A DNA stretch of 64,000 nucleotides from assembly GCF_000750955.1 (NCBI RefSeq), contig NZ_CCEJ010000011.1, positions 37,263 to 101,262 on the forward strand, written 5' to 3'. Below, one piece after another: positions 19,648 through 27,494 of this stretch; the first letter of the stretch is position 1, and each line of letters starts with the position of its first letter. This DNA comes from Criblamydia sequanensis CRIB-18. Lineage in GTDB: Bacteria; Chlamydiota; Chlamydiia; Chlamydiales; Criblamydiaceae. The notes below the pieces were generated by a model, which made no database searches, was not told the DNA's origin, and saw only the letters and a list, made by a program, of their open reading frames with translations. Position numbers and translations under genes: made by a program.

Positions 19648-20983
19648 ATGCCACGCGAAGAGAATTTTTTTCTAAAGTTCCGCGTAGCGTTTGGTGGTTG
19701 AATCCATGGATGCGAACCGTTTGAAGAGTCCCGATAAGTTCTTTGGGCCCTTCAAACACGACATTTTTCCAGCAGCGTGTGCGCCCTTTTAAAAGGCCGT
19801 CATTTTTCATAGCTTCATTTTCAACAAGGATTTCAACGGATTTATCGAGAAATAATTGTCGGTGCTTTGCATAAATGCCTTCTTGAAGTTTTAAAAGCCT
19901 TTGAAGACGATCGCTTTTAACCTCTTCCGGAATGTCATCCTTCCATCTCATGGCCGGTGTGCCTTCTCTTGGGCTATACTCAAAAAGGAAAGCGACCCCA
20001 TACTCAATTTCTTTTAAGGCTTCATAGGTTTCGAGAAACTCTTCCTCCGTCTCAGTTGGAAAACCGACTATAATATCTGTTCCAAAGACGACATCCGGGC
20101 AAATCTCGCGGAAAAGCCTGATTTTTTCAAAATATTGCTCCTTCGTGTAAATTCGATGCATTTTTTTCAAAATGCGATTCGACCCGGCTTGCAAAGGGAA
20201 ATGAATGAATTCACAAAGACTCGGGAGATCTCTTACAGCTTCCATAAGCTCCCTTGTAATATCGATTGGGTGGCTTGTCATAAAACGAACTCTTTCAAGA
20301 CCCTTAATAGCGTCCAATTTGTAAAGAAGGTCGTGGAAAAGACAATTCCACTCCGGGCAATCCTTGCCGTAGCTATTCACATTCTGTCCAAGAAGCGTGA
20401 TTTCTTTGTACCCTTGATCGACAAGACGAGAAGCTTCTTCTATAATGTGGGAAGGATCGCGTGAGACTTCAGGCCCTCTTGTATAAGGAACGACACAGTA
20501 AGTGCAAAATTTATCACATCCTCTAATGATCGAAATGTGGGCTTTATGCCTATCTTCTCTTCGAGCTACTAAGTAATCAATTTCATGCTCGAACTTATTT
20601 GCTAAGCGAAACACTTTTTTTCGGGACGCCAAGACTTCATCGATCACGTTATTTAATTCGTGGATATTATTAGTTCCTAGGACAAAGTCGATGCGAGGCA
20701 GTTTTTTAAAAAGAGTTTCTTTTTTTGCGTTTGCCATGCAGCCTGTGACGCCGATGATCGCTTCTTTTTTTAAAGTCTTTCCGAGTTTGCCGATTTTTCC
20801 CAAAGCCTTGCGCTCCGCAAGGTCGCGAATCGAACAAGTATTAAATAAAAGAAGATCGGCCTCATCCTCACTTGCTGTTTCTTCAAGACCGCGCTCTTTT
20901 AACATCCCTGCCATGACTTCAGTATCAAGTTCATTCATTTGGCAGCCGTATGTTTTCACAAAGAATGTTTTTGGGTTGTTCAT
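19646..20983 (-). CDS. miaB: tRNA-2-methylthio-N6-isopentenyladenosine synthase MiaB
   Basis: A 445-residue radical-SAM methylthiotransferase acting on i6A37 of tRNAs. The N-terminal UPF0004 domain carries cluster cysteines Cys14 (TYGCQMN), Cys50 (FNTCSIR) and Cys82 (VTGCMAN). The radical-SAM cluster is Cys156, 160 and 163 in GCDKFCTYCVVPYTRG. GQNVNSYG, the TDIIVGFPTET strand and a C-terminal TRAM domain follow. Length and motif spelling are typical of MiaB rather than MtaB or RimO. It converges on sodC and diverges from rplM. Confidence 0.97.
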   Translation of the reverse strand: MNNPKTFFVKTYGCQMNELDTEVMAGMLKERGLEETASEDEADLLLFNTCSIRDLAERKALGKIGKLGKTLKKEAIIGVTGCMANAKKETLFKKLPRIDFVLGTNNIHELNNVIDEVLASRKKVFRLANKFEHEIDYLVARREDRHKAHISIIRGCDKFCTYCVVPYTRGPEVSRDPSHIIEEASRLVDQGYKEITLLGQNVNSYGKDCPEWNCLFHDLLYKLDAIKGLERVRFMTSHPIDITRELMEAVRDLPSLCEFIHFPLQAGSNRILKKMHRIYTKEQYFEKIRLFREICPDVVFGTDIIVGFPTETEEEFLETYEALKEIEYGVAFLFEYSPREGTPAMRWKDDIPEEVKSDRLQRLLKLQEGIYAKHRQLFLDKSVEILVENEAMKNDGLLKGRTRCWKNVVFEGPKELIGTLQTVRIHGFNHQTLRGTLEKNSLRVA

Positions 20984-21340
20984 TGGACTCTCTTTAAATC
21001 TTTTGAAAGTCTATGATCATATACTCTTTTAGGCAAAAAAAAAAGCCTCTTTATAGAATTTCTTTAGGGATAACGCCCAAGGCTAGCCTTAAAATAGACA
21101 AAAATTTTCGATAGATTGTAAACATTTTATTTTATTCCAGGGTAAAAGGGTGTTCTAAAATATTTATTTTACTTCTCTATTTTAAAAAGAGCGTCCATAG
21201 CGATTTTATCCCACTATTCATTCTTACAGCGCTTTTTTTACGATATATTGAGTAAATAAGTTGGCAAAAAATCGAAAAGAACTGTATGATTGTGGACTAT
21301 TGAATTAAAGAGATTAAACAAATCGTTAGGATTTACGACA
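20984..21340. other. Divergent intergenic region miaB / rplM
   Basis: This 357-base AT-rich spacer must hold the promoters of miaB (minus) and the rplM-rpsI operon (plus). I see no gene, and no convincing -35/-10 pair that I would assign. TTAGGA about nine bases before ATG 21341 is the likely rplM ribosome-binding site. Confidence 0.5.
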
Positions 21341-21799
21341 ATGACAGCAAAAAAAGAAAAAGCGATGTTGCATGAGACGCTTCTTTTAAAAAAGGAGCCC
21401 AGTGACGTTAACTGGATTTTAATCGATGCAGAAGGCAAAACGCTTGGTAGACTTGCAGCTGAAGTAACAAAAATTTTGCGAGGCAAACACAGGCCTACTT
21501 TTACACCAGGTGTTGACCTTGGCGATGGCGTTATTATTATCAATGCTGAAAAGGTTTATACAACAGGAAACAAGGGTGCCCAAAAAATCTATAGACGCCA
21601 TACCGGCTATCTTGGAAATATGAGGGAAGTTCCTTTGAACGTTGTGCTTGCACGTGACCCGCAAAGACCAATCACGCAAGCTGTAAAGGGAATGATGCCA
21701 AAAACGCGTCTCTCAAATGCTCAGTTAAGACGTCTTCGTGTTATTGCTGGTAGCGAACACGGGATGGAAGCTCAGAAGCCCATCCAGGTAAATATTTAA
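21341..21799 (+). CDS. rplM: 50S ribosomal protein L13
   Basis: A 152-residue protein with the L13 core: WILIDAEGKTLGRLAAEV, LRGKHRPTFTPGVDLGDGV, VYTTGNKGAQKIYRRHTGY and VKGMMPKTRL. The open frame extends back to a TTG at 21290, but that segment (WTIELKRLNKSLG) does not look like L13. ATG 21341 has a ribosome-binding site and yields the short N-terminal extension seen in chlamydial L13. It is the first gene of a two-gene operon with rpsI. Confidence 0.97.
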   Translation: MTAKKEKAMLHETLLLKKEPSDVNWILIDAEGKTLGRLAAEVTKILRGKHRPTFTPGVDLGDGVIIINAEKVYTTGNKGAQKIYRRHTGYLGNMREVPLNVVLARDPQRPITQAVKGMMPKTRLSNAQLRRLRVIAGSEHGMEAQKPIQVNI

Positions 21800-21821
21800 A
21801 TTGTGAAGAAGGAGTTTTGCT

Positions 21822-22211
21822 TTGTTGCAAGAATACGTAGACACAGGTAGACGCAAAACAGCCGTTGCGTCAGTACGCTTAAGATCCGGTACAGGAAAAG
21901 TTGACATTAATGGCAAAGCATTTGAAGAGTATTTTCCTCTCGATATGCAACGTAAATTAGCTTTAGCTCCCTTAGGAGTTGTAAATGTTACAGGACAATT
22001 CGATTTATTGATCCGTGTTAAAGGCGGTGGCGTTGAAGGACAAGCGGAAGCTGTTCGTCTTGGTCTTGCAAGAGCGCTTATCCAAGTTAATGAAGCTTTT
22101 AAACACGAATTTAAAGTTCTTGGATTCTTAACTCGTGATTCCCGTATGAAAGAACGTAAGAAATACGGACGCGCTGGTGCCCGTAAGAGATTCCAGTTCT
22201 CCAAACGTTAA
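21822..22211 (+). CDS. rpsI: 30S ribosomal protein S9 (TTG start)
   Basis: A 129-residue S9 with [13 protein letters not shown] at the start and the universally conserved C-terminus [14 protein letters not shown], which reaches the ribosomal P site. GGAG at 21811-21814 sits seven bases before TTG 21822, which therefore serves as start; there is no ATG near. It is 22 bases downstream of rplM, the standard pairing, and is followed by a strong terminator. Confidence 0.97.
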   Translation: MLQEYVDTGRRKTAVASVRLRSGTGKVDINGKAFEEYFPLDMQRKLALAPLGVVNVTGQFDLLIRVKGGGVEGQAEAVRLGLARALIQVNEAFKHEFKVLGFLTRDSRMKERKKYGRAGARKRFQFSKR

Positions 22212-22237
22212 TTCAATTTTGGAATTTTTATCAGTTC

Positions 22238-22270
22238 AACCTTTGAAGTATTACTTCAAAGGTTTTTTTT
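22238..22270 (+). terminator. Intrinsic terminator of rplM-rpsI
   Basis: AACCTTTGAAGT pairs with ACTTCAAAGGTT as a perfect 12-bp stem with a 3-base loop, then a run of T. It lies 27 bases after the rpsI stop. Confidence 0.93.
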
Positions 22271-22283
22271 TGCTTTTTTATCC

Positions 22284-22303
22284 TAGACTTTTTCGAAATT
22301 CGC
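22284..22303 (+). repeat. Half-copy of the TTTCGAAA palindromic element
   Basis: TAGACTT-TTTCGAAA-TTCGC begins 14 bases past the rpsI terminator. It matches one arm of the 46-bp repeat (TAGACTTG-TTTCGAAA-TCCC) with one base deleted. The rest of the 22271-22456 spacer is AT-rich with no other feature seen. Confidence 0.4.
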
Positions 22304-22456
22304 TTTTGTTCGGATAAAATCTGTTTTTGAGATTTTTGATAATTTTGAAAATAATATAAGAGCATAGAATTGCAAAATTAAGTAAAAAAGAGCCTATTAA
22401 ACAATCAAAGGCGAATTAACGAAAGAAATGTAGTTAATTAGAGCGCCGGTTAAAGT

Positions 22457-23026
22457 TCAATTTAGAGAAAGGTCTTCCGGAATCATGGAAATGGTAGCGT
22501 ACTTGCCCCCCATCTCGCGGAGAAGAGTTTGCCAAAGCTTATCATGAGGGATCTCGAAGATATGTCTTTGACTTGCGGGGTGCAAGAACCAGTGCCCGTC
22601 TAGAAATTCTCTTTCGAGCTGGCCTGCTCCCCAGCCTGAATATCCAAAACAAAGAAACATTTCAGGCCCTGTCGAGTCGGTAATCGATTCTTGTAAAAAT
22701 TGTAAATCTCCTCCTAAATAAACATTCTGACAAACCTCAAGAGTCTGCTGAGGAATCTTACTTGAAGTGTGAAGAAGCATCATTTGGTTGGTTTGAACCG
22801 GGCCCCCGGCTCGAATCTCTACATGCGGATTGGCAAGTTCCTCAACATTAATGATTTCCTCTGGTAAATCAATAGATAGGCTTTTATTAATAACAATCCC
22901 GAAGGAGCCGTTCGGGTTATGCTCGCAAACCAGGACAACTGCCCTAAAGAAGATTCCTCCCTCAATATCCGGGGTAGCTATAAGAAAAGTACCTTTTTGA
23001 ATTTGAGCGTAAGGTAAACTTTCCAT
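22457..23026 (-). CDS. AlgH/YqgE family (UPF0301) protein
   Basis: A 189-residue protein starting at ATG 23026; a GTG directly before it is less likely, and AAAGG lies about nine bases upstream. The family signature is clear: [45 protein letters not shown], and the [20 protein letters not shown] stretch near the C-terminus. AlgH/YqgE proteins are soluble and widespread. A regulatory role was first proposed in Pseudomonas alginate synthesis, but the molecular function is not settled. It lies downstream of mlaD on the same strand with a 42-base gap, so it may be the last gene of that operon. Confidence 0.9.
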   Translation of the reverse strand: MESLPYAQIQKGTFLIATPDIEGGIFFRAVVLVCEHNPNGSFGIVINKSLSIDLPEEIINVEELANPHVEIRAGGPVQTNQMMLLHTSSKIPQQTLEVCQNVYLGGDLQFLQESITDSTGPEMFLCFGYSGWGAGQLEREFLDGHWFLHPASQRHIFEIPHDKLWQTLLREMGGKYATISMIPEDLSLN

Positions 23027-23068
23027 CACAAAAAGCCTTTGGTTTCTAACCTTCTTTAAGGTTATGGG

Positions 23069-24346
23069 TTATTGACAAAAGCAACTATTGCTGCAAGGGT
23101 CGAGTTCCGTTTCTAAAACTCTAAAGTCATTAAGTTGAGTATTATACATCTTTAAGTACTCTTCAACTTCGCCTATTCTTCTTAAGAGTTCACTAAATAC
23201 CTTATTGAATTCAAGATTCTGGATAAGGCAAGGATTCATAGTACAAGTACCTGTTTCATCTAATACCATAGTGACTCGAGAAAGGGAAGTTGCGATTTGA
23301 TCAATTTCATCATTAAAGAAATTTCTAAATTCTTGCGGAGTGCAGAGTTTCATTAATAGGTTAAGTCTGCGAGCTCTTAAACGCTGCCAATTCTTATCTA
23401 AATGGAATAAGATCCCATAATGATTGACATCATTCATCAGAGTTTCACCTTTTGCTAGAAGAGAAGAAAGCTGTAAGTAAAGTTCATCACCAACAAGAAC
23501 CCTTCCGACAGTTCCTCGTCCAAGAGAAATATCATGAACAATTTGTCTTGCATCTCCGGCTAAGACAAAAGCGTGATCCATTGTGGAGTTTAATGTTTTG
23601 GCGGAGGCTTTAAATTCGGCAACCGTTTCCTCAATTTCAGGCCATAAGTCGATGACATCTTCTGTTATCGTCTCTAGATTCTTTGTGAAAGCTTCGACAC
23701 TATTTAGCGTATTATCCAATTTTTCAGGTTGATTTAAAGTGGTTGTAATTTCTCCAAGATTTGCAAAAGTTTGCCCGATATTTTCGATAACGGAGTTATC
23801 TTTAACCGCATTTAAAGTGCTGATGATGCCATCGAGAGCTTCTTCAAATTTATCGGAGAGTTCTTTGAACTCCTTTAAAGTTTCTTCAACCCCGCCTGAC
23901 TCATCGGCAAAAATAATATCTTTGCTTGTTAATAGTATTAAGGGTTCGCCTTCCCTAGGTGGTTGAGGACGAATATTTACAGAGCGTTCACCAAGTAAAC
24001 CTGAAGTTCTTAGGGCTATTTCATCGCTATTGAACACTTCAACGCTTGAGTCAAGAGTAAGGGTCAGCTCGTAGGGGTAAACAATGCCGTTATGGGTAGG
24101 CCTTGGATCTTCTTCACCTAGAATTTCTCGGATTTCAATGACTTCTCCAACCGCTCTTCCGCCAAAAGTGACACGCGTTCCAACAGTCACCTTGTCAATA
24201 TTGGCGAAGCGAACTTTTAAGCTTCTGCCATCATCACCAACTGTAGGGTGTATGAATAAAAGAATAAAAGCTATCAGTGTGGCGGCTGCTATAACAAACA
24301 CACCGATCATCATGTTTTTTGTATGGTCGACCATTCTAGTATTCAC
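23069..24346 (-). CDS. mlaD: MlaD/MCE-domain lipid-transport substrate-binding protein
   Basis: A 425-residue protein. One N-terminal membrane anchor (about residues 12-32) is followed by a single MCE domain (KVRFANIDKVTVGTRVTFGG, VGEVIEI, LTLDSSVEVFNSD, SGLLGERSVNI). A long helical C-terminal region then includes amphipathic segments of the type seen in extended MCE proteins. It forms the periplasmic ring of an ABC phospholipid transporter between inner and outer membranes. It is the third gene of mlaE-mlaF-mlaD, 3 bases after mlaF. It is longer than E. coli MlaD (about 180 residues). The C-terminus ends in a Cys-containing tail. Confidence 0.9.
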   Translation of the reverse strand: MNTRMVDHTKNMMIGVFVIAAATLIAFILLFIHPTVGDDGRSLKVRFANIDKVTVGTRVTFGGRAVGEVIEIREILGEEDPRPTHNGIVYPYELTLTLDSSVEVFNSDEIALRTSGLLGERSVNIRPQPPREGEPLILLTSKDIIFADESGGVEETLKEFKELSDKFEEALDGIISTLNAVKDNSVIENIGQTFANLGEITTTLNQPEKLDNTLNSVEAFTKNLETITEDVIDLWPEIEETVAEFKASAKTLNSTMDHAFVLAGDARQIVHDISLGRGTVGRVLVGDELYLQLSSLLAKGETLMNDVNHYGILFHLDKNWQRLRARRLNLLMKLCTPQEFRNFFNDEIDQIATSLSRVTMVLDETGTCTMNPCLIQNLEFNKVFSELLRRIGEVEEYLKMYNTQLNDFRVLETELDPCSNSCFCQ

Positions 24347-24349
24347 TCC

Positions 24350-25105
24350 CTAATGAGATAAAAACATGCTCTCTGAAAAAGCGGCATTTTCGAAAAATCC
24401 CTGGATTTGAGGATCCTTATTTTTAAAAAATTCTTCCTTGGGCGCAAAATGAGCCAGCGCTTTATTATAATGCAACGTTAAGTAGTCGCCGACTGTCCAA
24501 GCAGATTTTAAGTCGTGTGTCACAACAATTGAAGTGGCTTGAAGCTGCTTTTTGGTGGCGATGATAAGATTATTGATTTGCATGGAAGTGATCGGGTCAA
24601 GTCCTGTTGTCGGCTCATCATAAAGAATAATCTTAGGTCTATAAGCGATCACCCTTGCAAGTGCCGCTCTTTTTCTCATACCTCCTGATAGATCGGAAGG
24701 CATTTTTTCTTCCGTGCCGGAAAGTCCGACCATTTCAAGAGCTTCTTGAACCCGGTGTCTTATATCTTCTTCCGATAAATTTTTTTCGTGCTGCCTTAGA
24801 TAGAAAGCGACATTATCACCAACTGTCATAGAGTCAAATAATGCAGAGCCTTGAAAAAGCATACCCATTTGTTTTGTGATTGTATGCTTCTCCCTTCTTG
24901 GGAGCGTTAGAAGATTTTGATTATTGATTTCTATAACCCCGCTATCAGGGGTTTCTATACCAATAATTTGTCTTAGAAGAACACTTTTACCAACCCCTGA
25001 TCGCCCAAGAATTACAACGGTTTGACCGTCTTTCACCTCTAAATTTAAGTTGTTCAAAACTTGATTGGAGCCATAGGATTTATTTAAATTTTTAACGACA
25101 ATCAT
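24350..25105 (-). CDS. mlaF: ABC transporter ATPase MlaF
   Basis: A 251-residue ATPase starting at ATG 25105, one base after the mlaE stop; a longer frame back to 25123 overlaps mlaE and is rejected. Walker A is GRSGVGKS, the signature LSGGMRKRAALAR, and Walker B IILYDEPTTGLD. VVTHDLKSAW supplies the switch His. The sequence is typical of MlaF/Ttg2A and powers lipid transport by the MlaE permease. AGAGGC upstream, inside the end of mlaE, serves as ribosome-binding site, indicating coupled translation. Confidence 0.95.
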   Translation of the reverse strand: MIVVKNLNKSYGSNQVLNNLNLEVKDGQTVVILGRSGVGKSVLLRQIIGIETPDSGVIEINNQNLLTLPRREKHTITKQMGMLFQGSALFDSMTVGDNVAFYLRQHEKNLSEEDIRHRVQEALEMVGLSGTEEKMPSDLSGGMRKRAALARVIAYRPKIILYDEPTTGLDPITSMQINNLIIATKKQLQATSIVVTHDLKSAWTVGDYLTLHYNKALAHFAPKEEFFKNKDPQIQGFFENAAFSESMFLSH

Positions 25106-25106
25106 G

Positions 25107-25898
25107 CTAGTAGAGCCTCTCAAGATAGTAATTGATATACGAGTAGGAACTATTGAGCATCATAGTTAAGAAGAAGTTCGAGATTAATATGACGGAATAG
25201 CAAATAACGACGCTATTTGTGGTCGATAAGCCGACCCCGGCCGCGCCGCCTCTTGTCGTAAGGCCCTTGTAGCAGGAAATAGTCACAATAATGATCCCAA
25301 AAACAAAAGCTTTAGTAAGTCCGCTAAAAACATCAAAGTTGTTGATATGGATAGGCAAAGGATCAATAAAGCTTGAGGAGGGCATGCCATAGTAATGAAC
25401 TGCTATTAAATACCCCCCAAGGATCCCCATAATCGAGCTAAAAATAGTAAGGAGGGGCATCATTATGGTTCCGCCTATAAAACGAGGGGCGACAAGGTAT
25501 CTTAAAGGGTCTACCGTCATAGACCGCATCGCGTCAATCTGTTCTGTCACACGCATAGTGCCAAGCTCAGCGCACATAGATGCACCCACTCTCCCTGTAA
25601 CCATGAAGGCTGTCAAAACAGGGCCTAGTTCTACAAGCATAGCTTTTGCTACCATGATTCCGGTAGCGCTAGCAAGACCTTTATCTTGTAATTGGAAAAA
25701 GGATTGAGCGGCTAATACCATTCCGGTTGAAAAGCCGGTAATTGCAACCACGGGAAGGGATTGTACTCCGATGGCATAAAATTGATCGCGGATAAGCCAC
25801 CATTTTGGGGGACGTCTTAGAGAAACCCAAATGACTTGAAATATCAGTGTAATGTAATCGCCAAGGGCGACAAACGCGTCAGTAAACGAAAATTTCAT
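25107..25898 (-). CDS. mlaE: ABC permease MlaE
   Basis: A 263-residue integral membrane permease with about five to six hydrophobic spans. It contains the MlaE family segment ALGPVLTAFMVTGRVGASMCAELGTMRVTEQIDAM (shown here by its parts GRVGAS and ELGTMRVTEQ). LVAPRFIGGTIMMPLLT and GAAGVGLSTTNSVV follow. It is the first gene of mlaEFD. No mlaB or mlaC is in this window. The substrate is inferred to be phospholipid from the family. Confidence 0.95.
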   Translation of the reverse strand: MKFSFTDAFVALGDYITLIFQVIWVSLRRPPKWWLIRDQFYAIGVQSLPVVAITGFSTGMVLAAQSFFQLQDKGLASATGIMVAKAMLVELGPVLTAFMVTGRVGASMCAELGTMRVTEQIDAMRSMTVDPLRYLVAPRFIGGTIMMPLLTIFSSIMGILGGYLIAVHYYGMPSSSFIDPLPIHINNFDVFSGLTKAFVFGIIIVTISCYKGLTTRGGAAGVGLSTTNSVVICYSVILISNFFLTMMLNSSYSYINYYLERLY

Positions 25899-26134
25899 GT
25901 TTCAATCTAATACTTTTCACTAAAAATATCTTAGTTAACTTTATGGTTAAGCTGCAAGTAAGAACGTGAAGAAATCTTTTTAAATTAATTTTATTACTCA
26001 CAATCAAGACTTTCCTTAAAGGAAAGAGCTCTTTCAGAAAAATTATTTTTGAGTTTTCTTTTTCTGTTTTAATTTTTATAATTCTAATAATTATATTTTT
26101 TTAACTGACATTTTTCATAACAAAAGAGAATTAA

Positions 26135-26398
26135 ATGAAGGTTGTAAATTCTGCCCAAAATGATTTTCAAGAAGGACTTTACTCCACTTTTGATTTGGAT
26201 GATTTAGGGCTTCAAAAAAAGAGCAAATTTGCAAATCTAAGAGGCTGTTGTAATTTTGATATAACAAAGATTCAGCAAGTGTATATCGATTTCAAAGTGA
26301 ACCTGAGAAACACTTATATCATCATTGCCGGCGTTTTAGAAGAAATTGATACCCAAGCTCAAGAAAGAAAGAGCAAAGTTAATGCTAAAGAAGAATAA
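26135..26398 (+). CDS. Small protein of unknown function
   Basis: An 87-residue protein that I do not recognise. It has an ATG start with a weak GAGA ribosome-binding site, no signal peptide and no membrane span. The sequence is balanced rather than low-complexity (FQEGLYSTFDLDDLGLQK, VYIDFKVNLRNTYIIIAG), which favours a real gene. It stands alone, divergent from mlaE and convergent with the F-box gene. The 25899-26134 spacer before it is AT-rich and must contain promoters for both directions. Confidence 0.5.
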   Translation: MKVVNSAQNDFQEGLYSTFDLDDLGLQKKSKFANLRGCCNFDITKIQQVYIDFKVNLRNTYIIIAGVLEEIDTQAQERKSKVNAKEE

Positions 26399-26587
26399 AG
26401 GACGTTTCTCTAACCCGCATGACAGAAAAACGACAGATAAACGATAAAGGAATTACAATTTTCCCTATCTTGAAGAAGTTATTAAATTTCTTGTTTAAAC
26501 CAATAAAATAAGTTAGTGCAGGGGGATGGCATTTACTTTAATTTCATCCGATTAAACTATAGCAGCATTATCACTTATTGAGTCTTT

Positions 26588-27478
26588 TTAGCTTAGAATA
26601 CAAGCAGATTCAATCTCATCTGGATCTTCTTCCTGAGGTAATGGCTCCATCCTATTTTTAAACTCAAAGTGAGAGGCAATAATTTTAAGCCACTTTAGGG
26701 AGGAGTCTTTAGGAAGGCTTTCCGCAATTCTTAAGGCTAAAGGCTCAACATCTTCCTCCTTAAGATTTCTTTTATAGAGACTTGCAATTTTGGTTGTTCC
26801 AAGTAGAATGTCTATAAGCTGGATCTTCTTATCATCTGAATAATGAAGGGTTGCAATATCGCCCACTTTTTCGGCATTTCCTTTTTTAAGGAATTTTTCA
26901 ATGAATTTACGATAGGATTCTTCGTTAAGAGGAATATCTTGGACAGCCTCCCAACCTTTTTCTACATAGCCCATCTTCACCAATTCCAAAATAACTTCGG
27001 TGAAACAGGATAAGGTTTTTGGATCATCCTTAAAGAAAGACATTACTTTTGAACCCAAGTATTGGGTGTCAATAAAAATACCTTCTACAAAAAGTATTGT
27101 TAAAAGACATTTTAAGGTTACTATGGGAAGCTTTGCTAAAGTGGAATAAAGGGAGTCTTTTAATGATGTCAGTTCTTTAAGAGAGGAGGGATTTCCGCTT
27201 AATTCTGTAATAAGTTCATCAAGGGAGGGATTGCCTAATTTTTCAGCTAGAGTATAAACCCAATTTCTAAATTGAGTAAGTTCAAGATAGATCACTTCCG
27301 ACCGCCAGCTTCGGCATACGCTGGCAGTAACTTCTCTTGAACTTGCATTTAATTGAGAAAAAATAAGGACTCTCAATTCTTTCGGAATAGCAACAAATTT
27401 TTCAGTTGAGCCTTCAGGAACAGGCCCTAAGCATGGTATAAAGGCAGGGGTAATTTTTGCTGAGGAGACTTGTTGCAT
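26588..27478 (-). CDS. F-box domain protein (eukaryotic-like)
   Basis: A 296-residue protein; ATG 27478 with AAGGA eight bases upstream, 16 bases after the tamB stop. A longer frame back to 27562 overlaps tamB and is rejected. Residues about 28-68 match an F-box: VAIPKELRVLIFSQL, then VTASVCRSWRSE, with the usual hydrophobic, Leu-Pro-like (here IPKEL), Cys and Trp positions. The remaining 220 residues are helical and end in an acidic tail. F-box proteins recruit substrates to Skp1-Cullin ubiquitin ligases of eukaryotes. Chlamydiae of amoebae are known to carry many. A role as a secreted host-directed effector is inference; no secretion signal can be read. Confidence 0.8.
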   Translation of the reverse strand: MQQVSSAKITPAFIPCLGPVPEGSTEKFVAIPKELRVLIFSQLNASSREVTASVCRSWRSEVIYLELTQFRNWVYTLAEKLGNPSLDELITELSGNPSSLKELTSLKDSLYSTLAKLPIVTLKCLLTILFVEGIFIDTQYLGSKVMSFFKDDPKTLSCFTEVILELVKMGYVEKGWEAVQDIPLNEESYRKFIEKFLKKGNAEKVGDIATLHYSDDKKIQLIDILLGTTKIASLYKRNLKEEDVEPLALRIAESLPKDSSLKWLKIIASHFEFKNRMEPLPQEEDPDEIESACILS

Positions 27479-27494
27479 TTTATTTTTCCTTATT

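Noticed and set aside
21725..22204. 159-codon minus-strand frame
   Set aside because: It lies antisense to rplM and rpsI, which are certain; its composition is that of a shadow frame.
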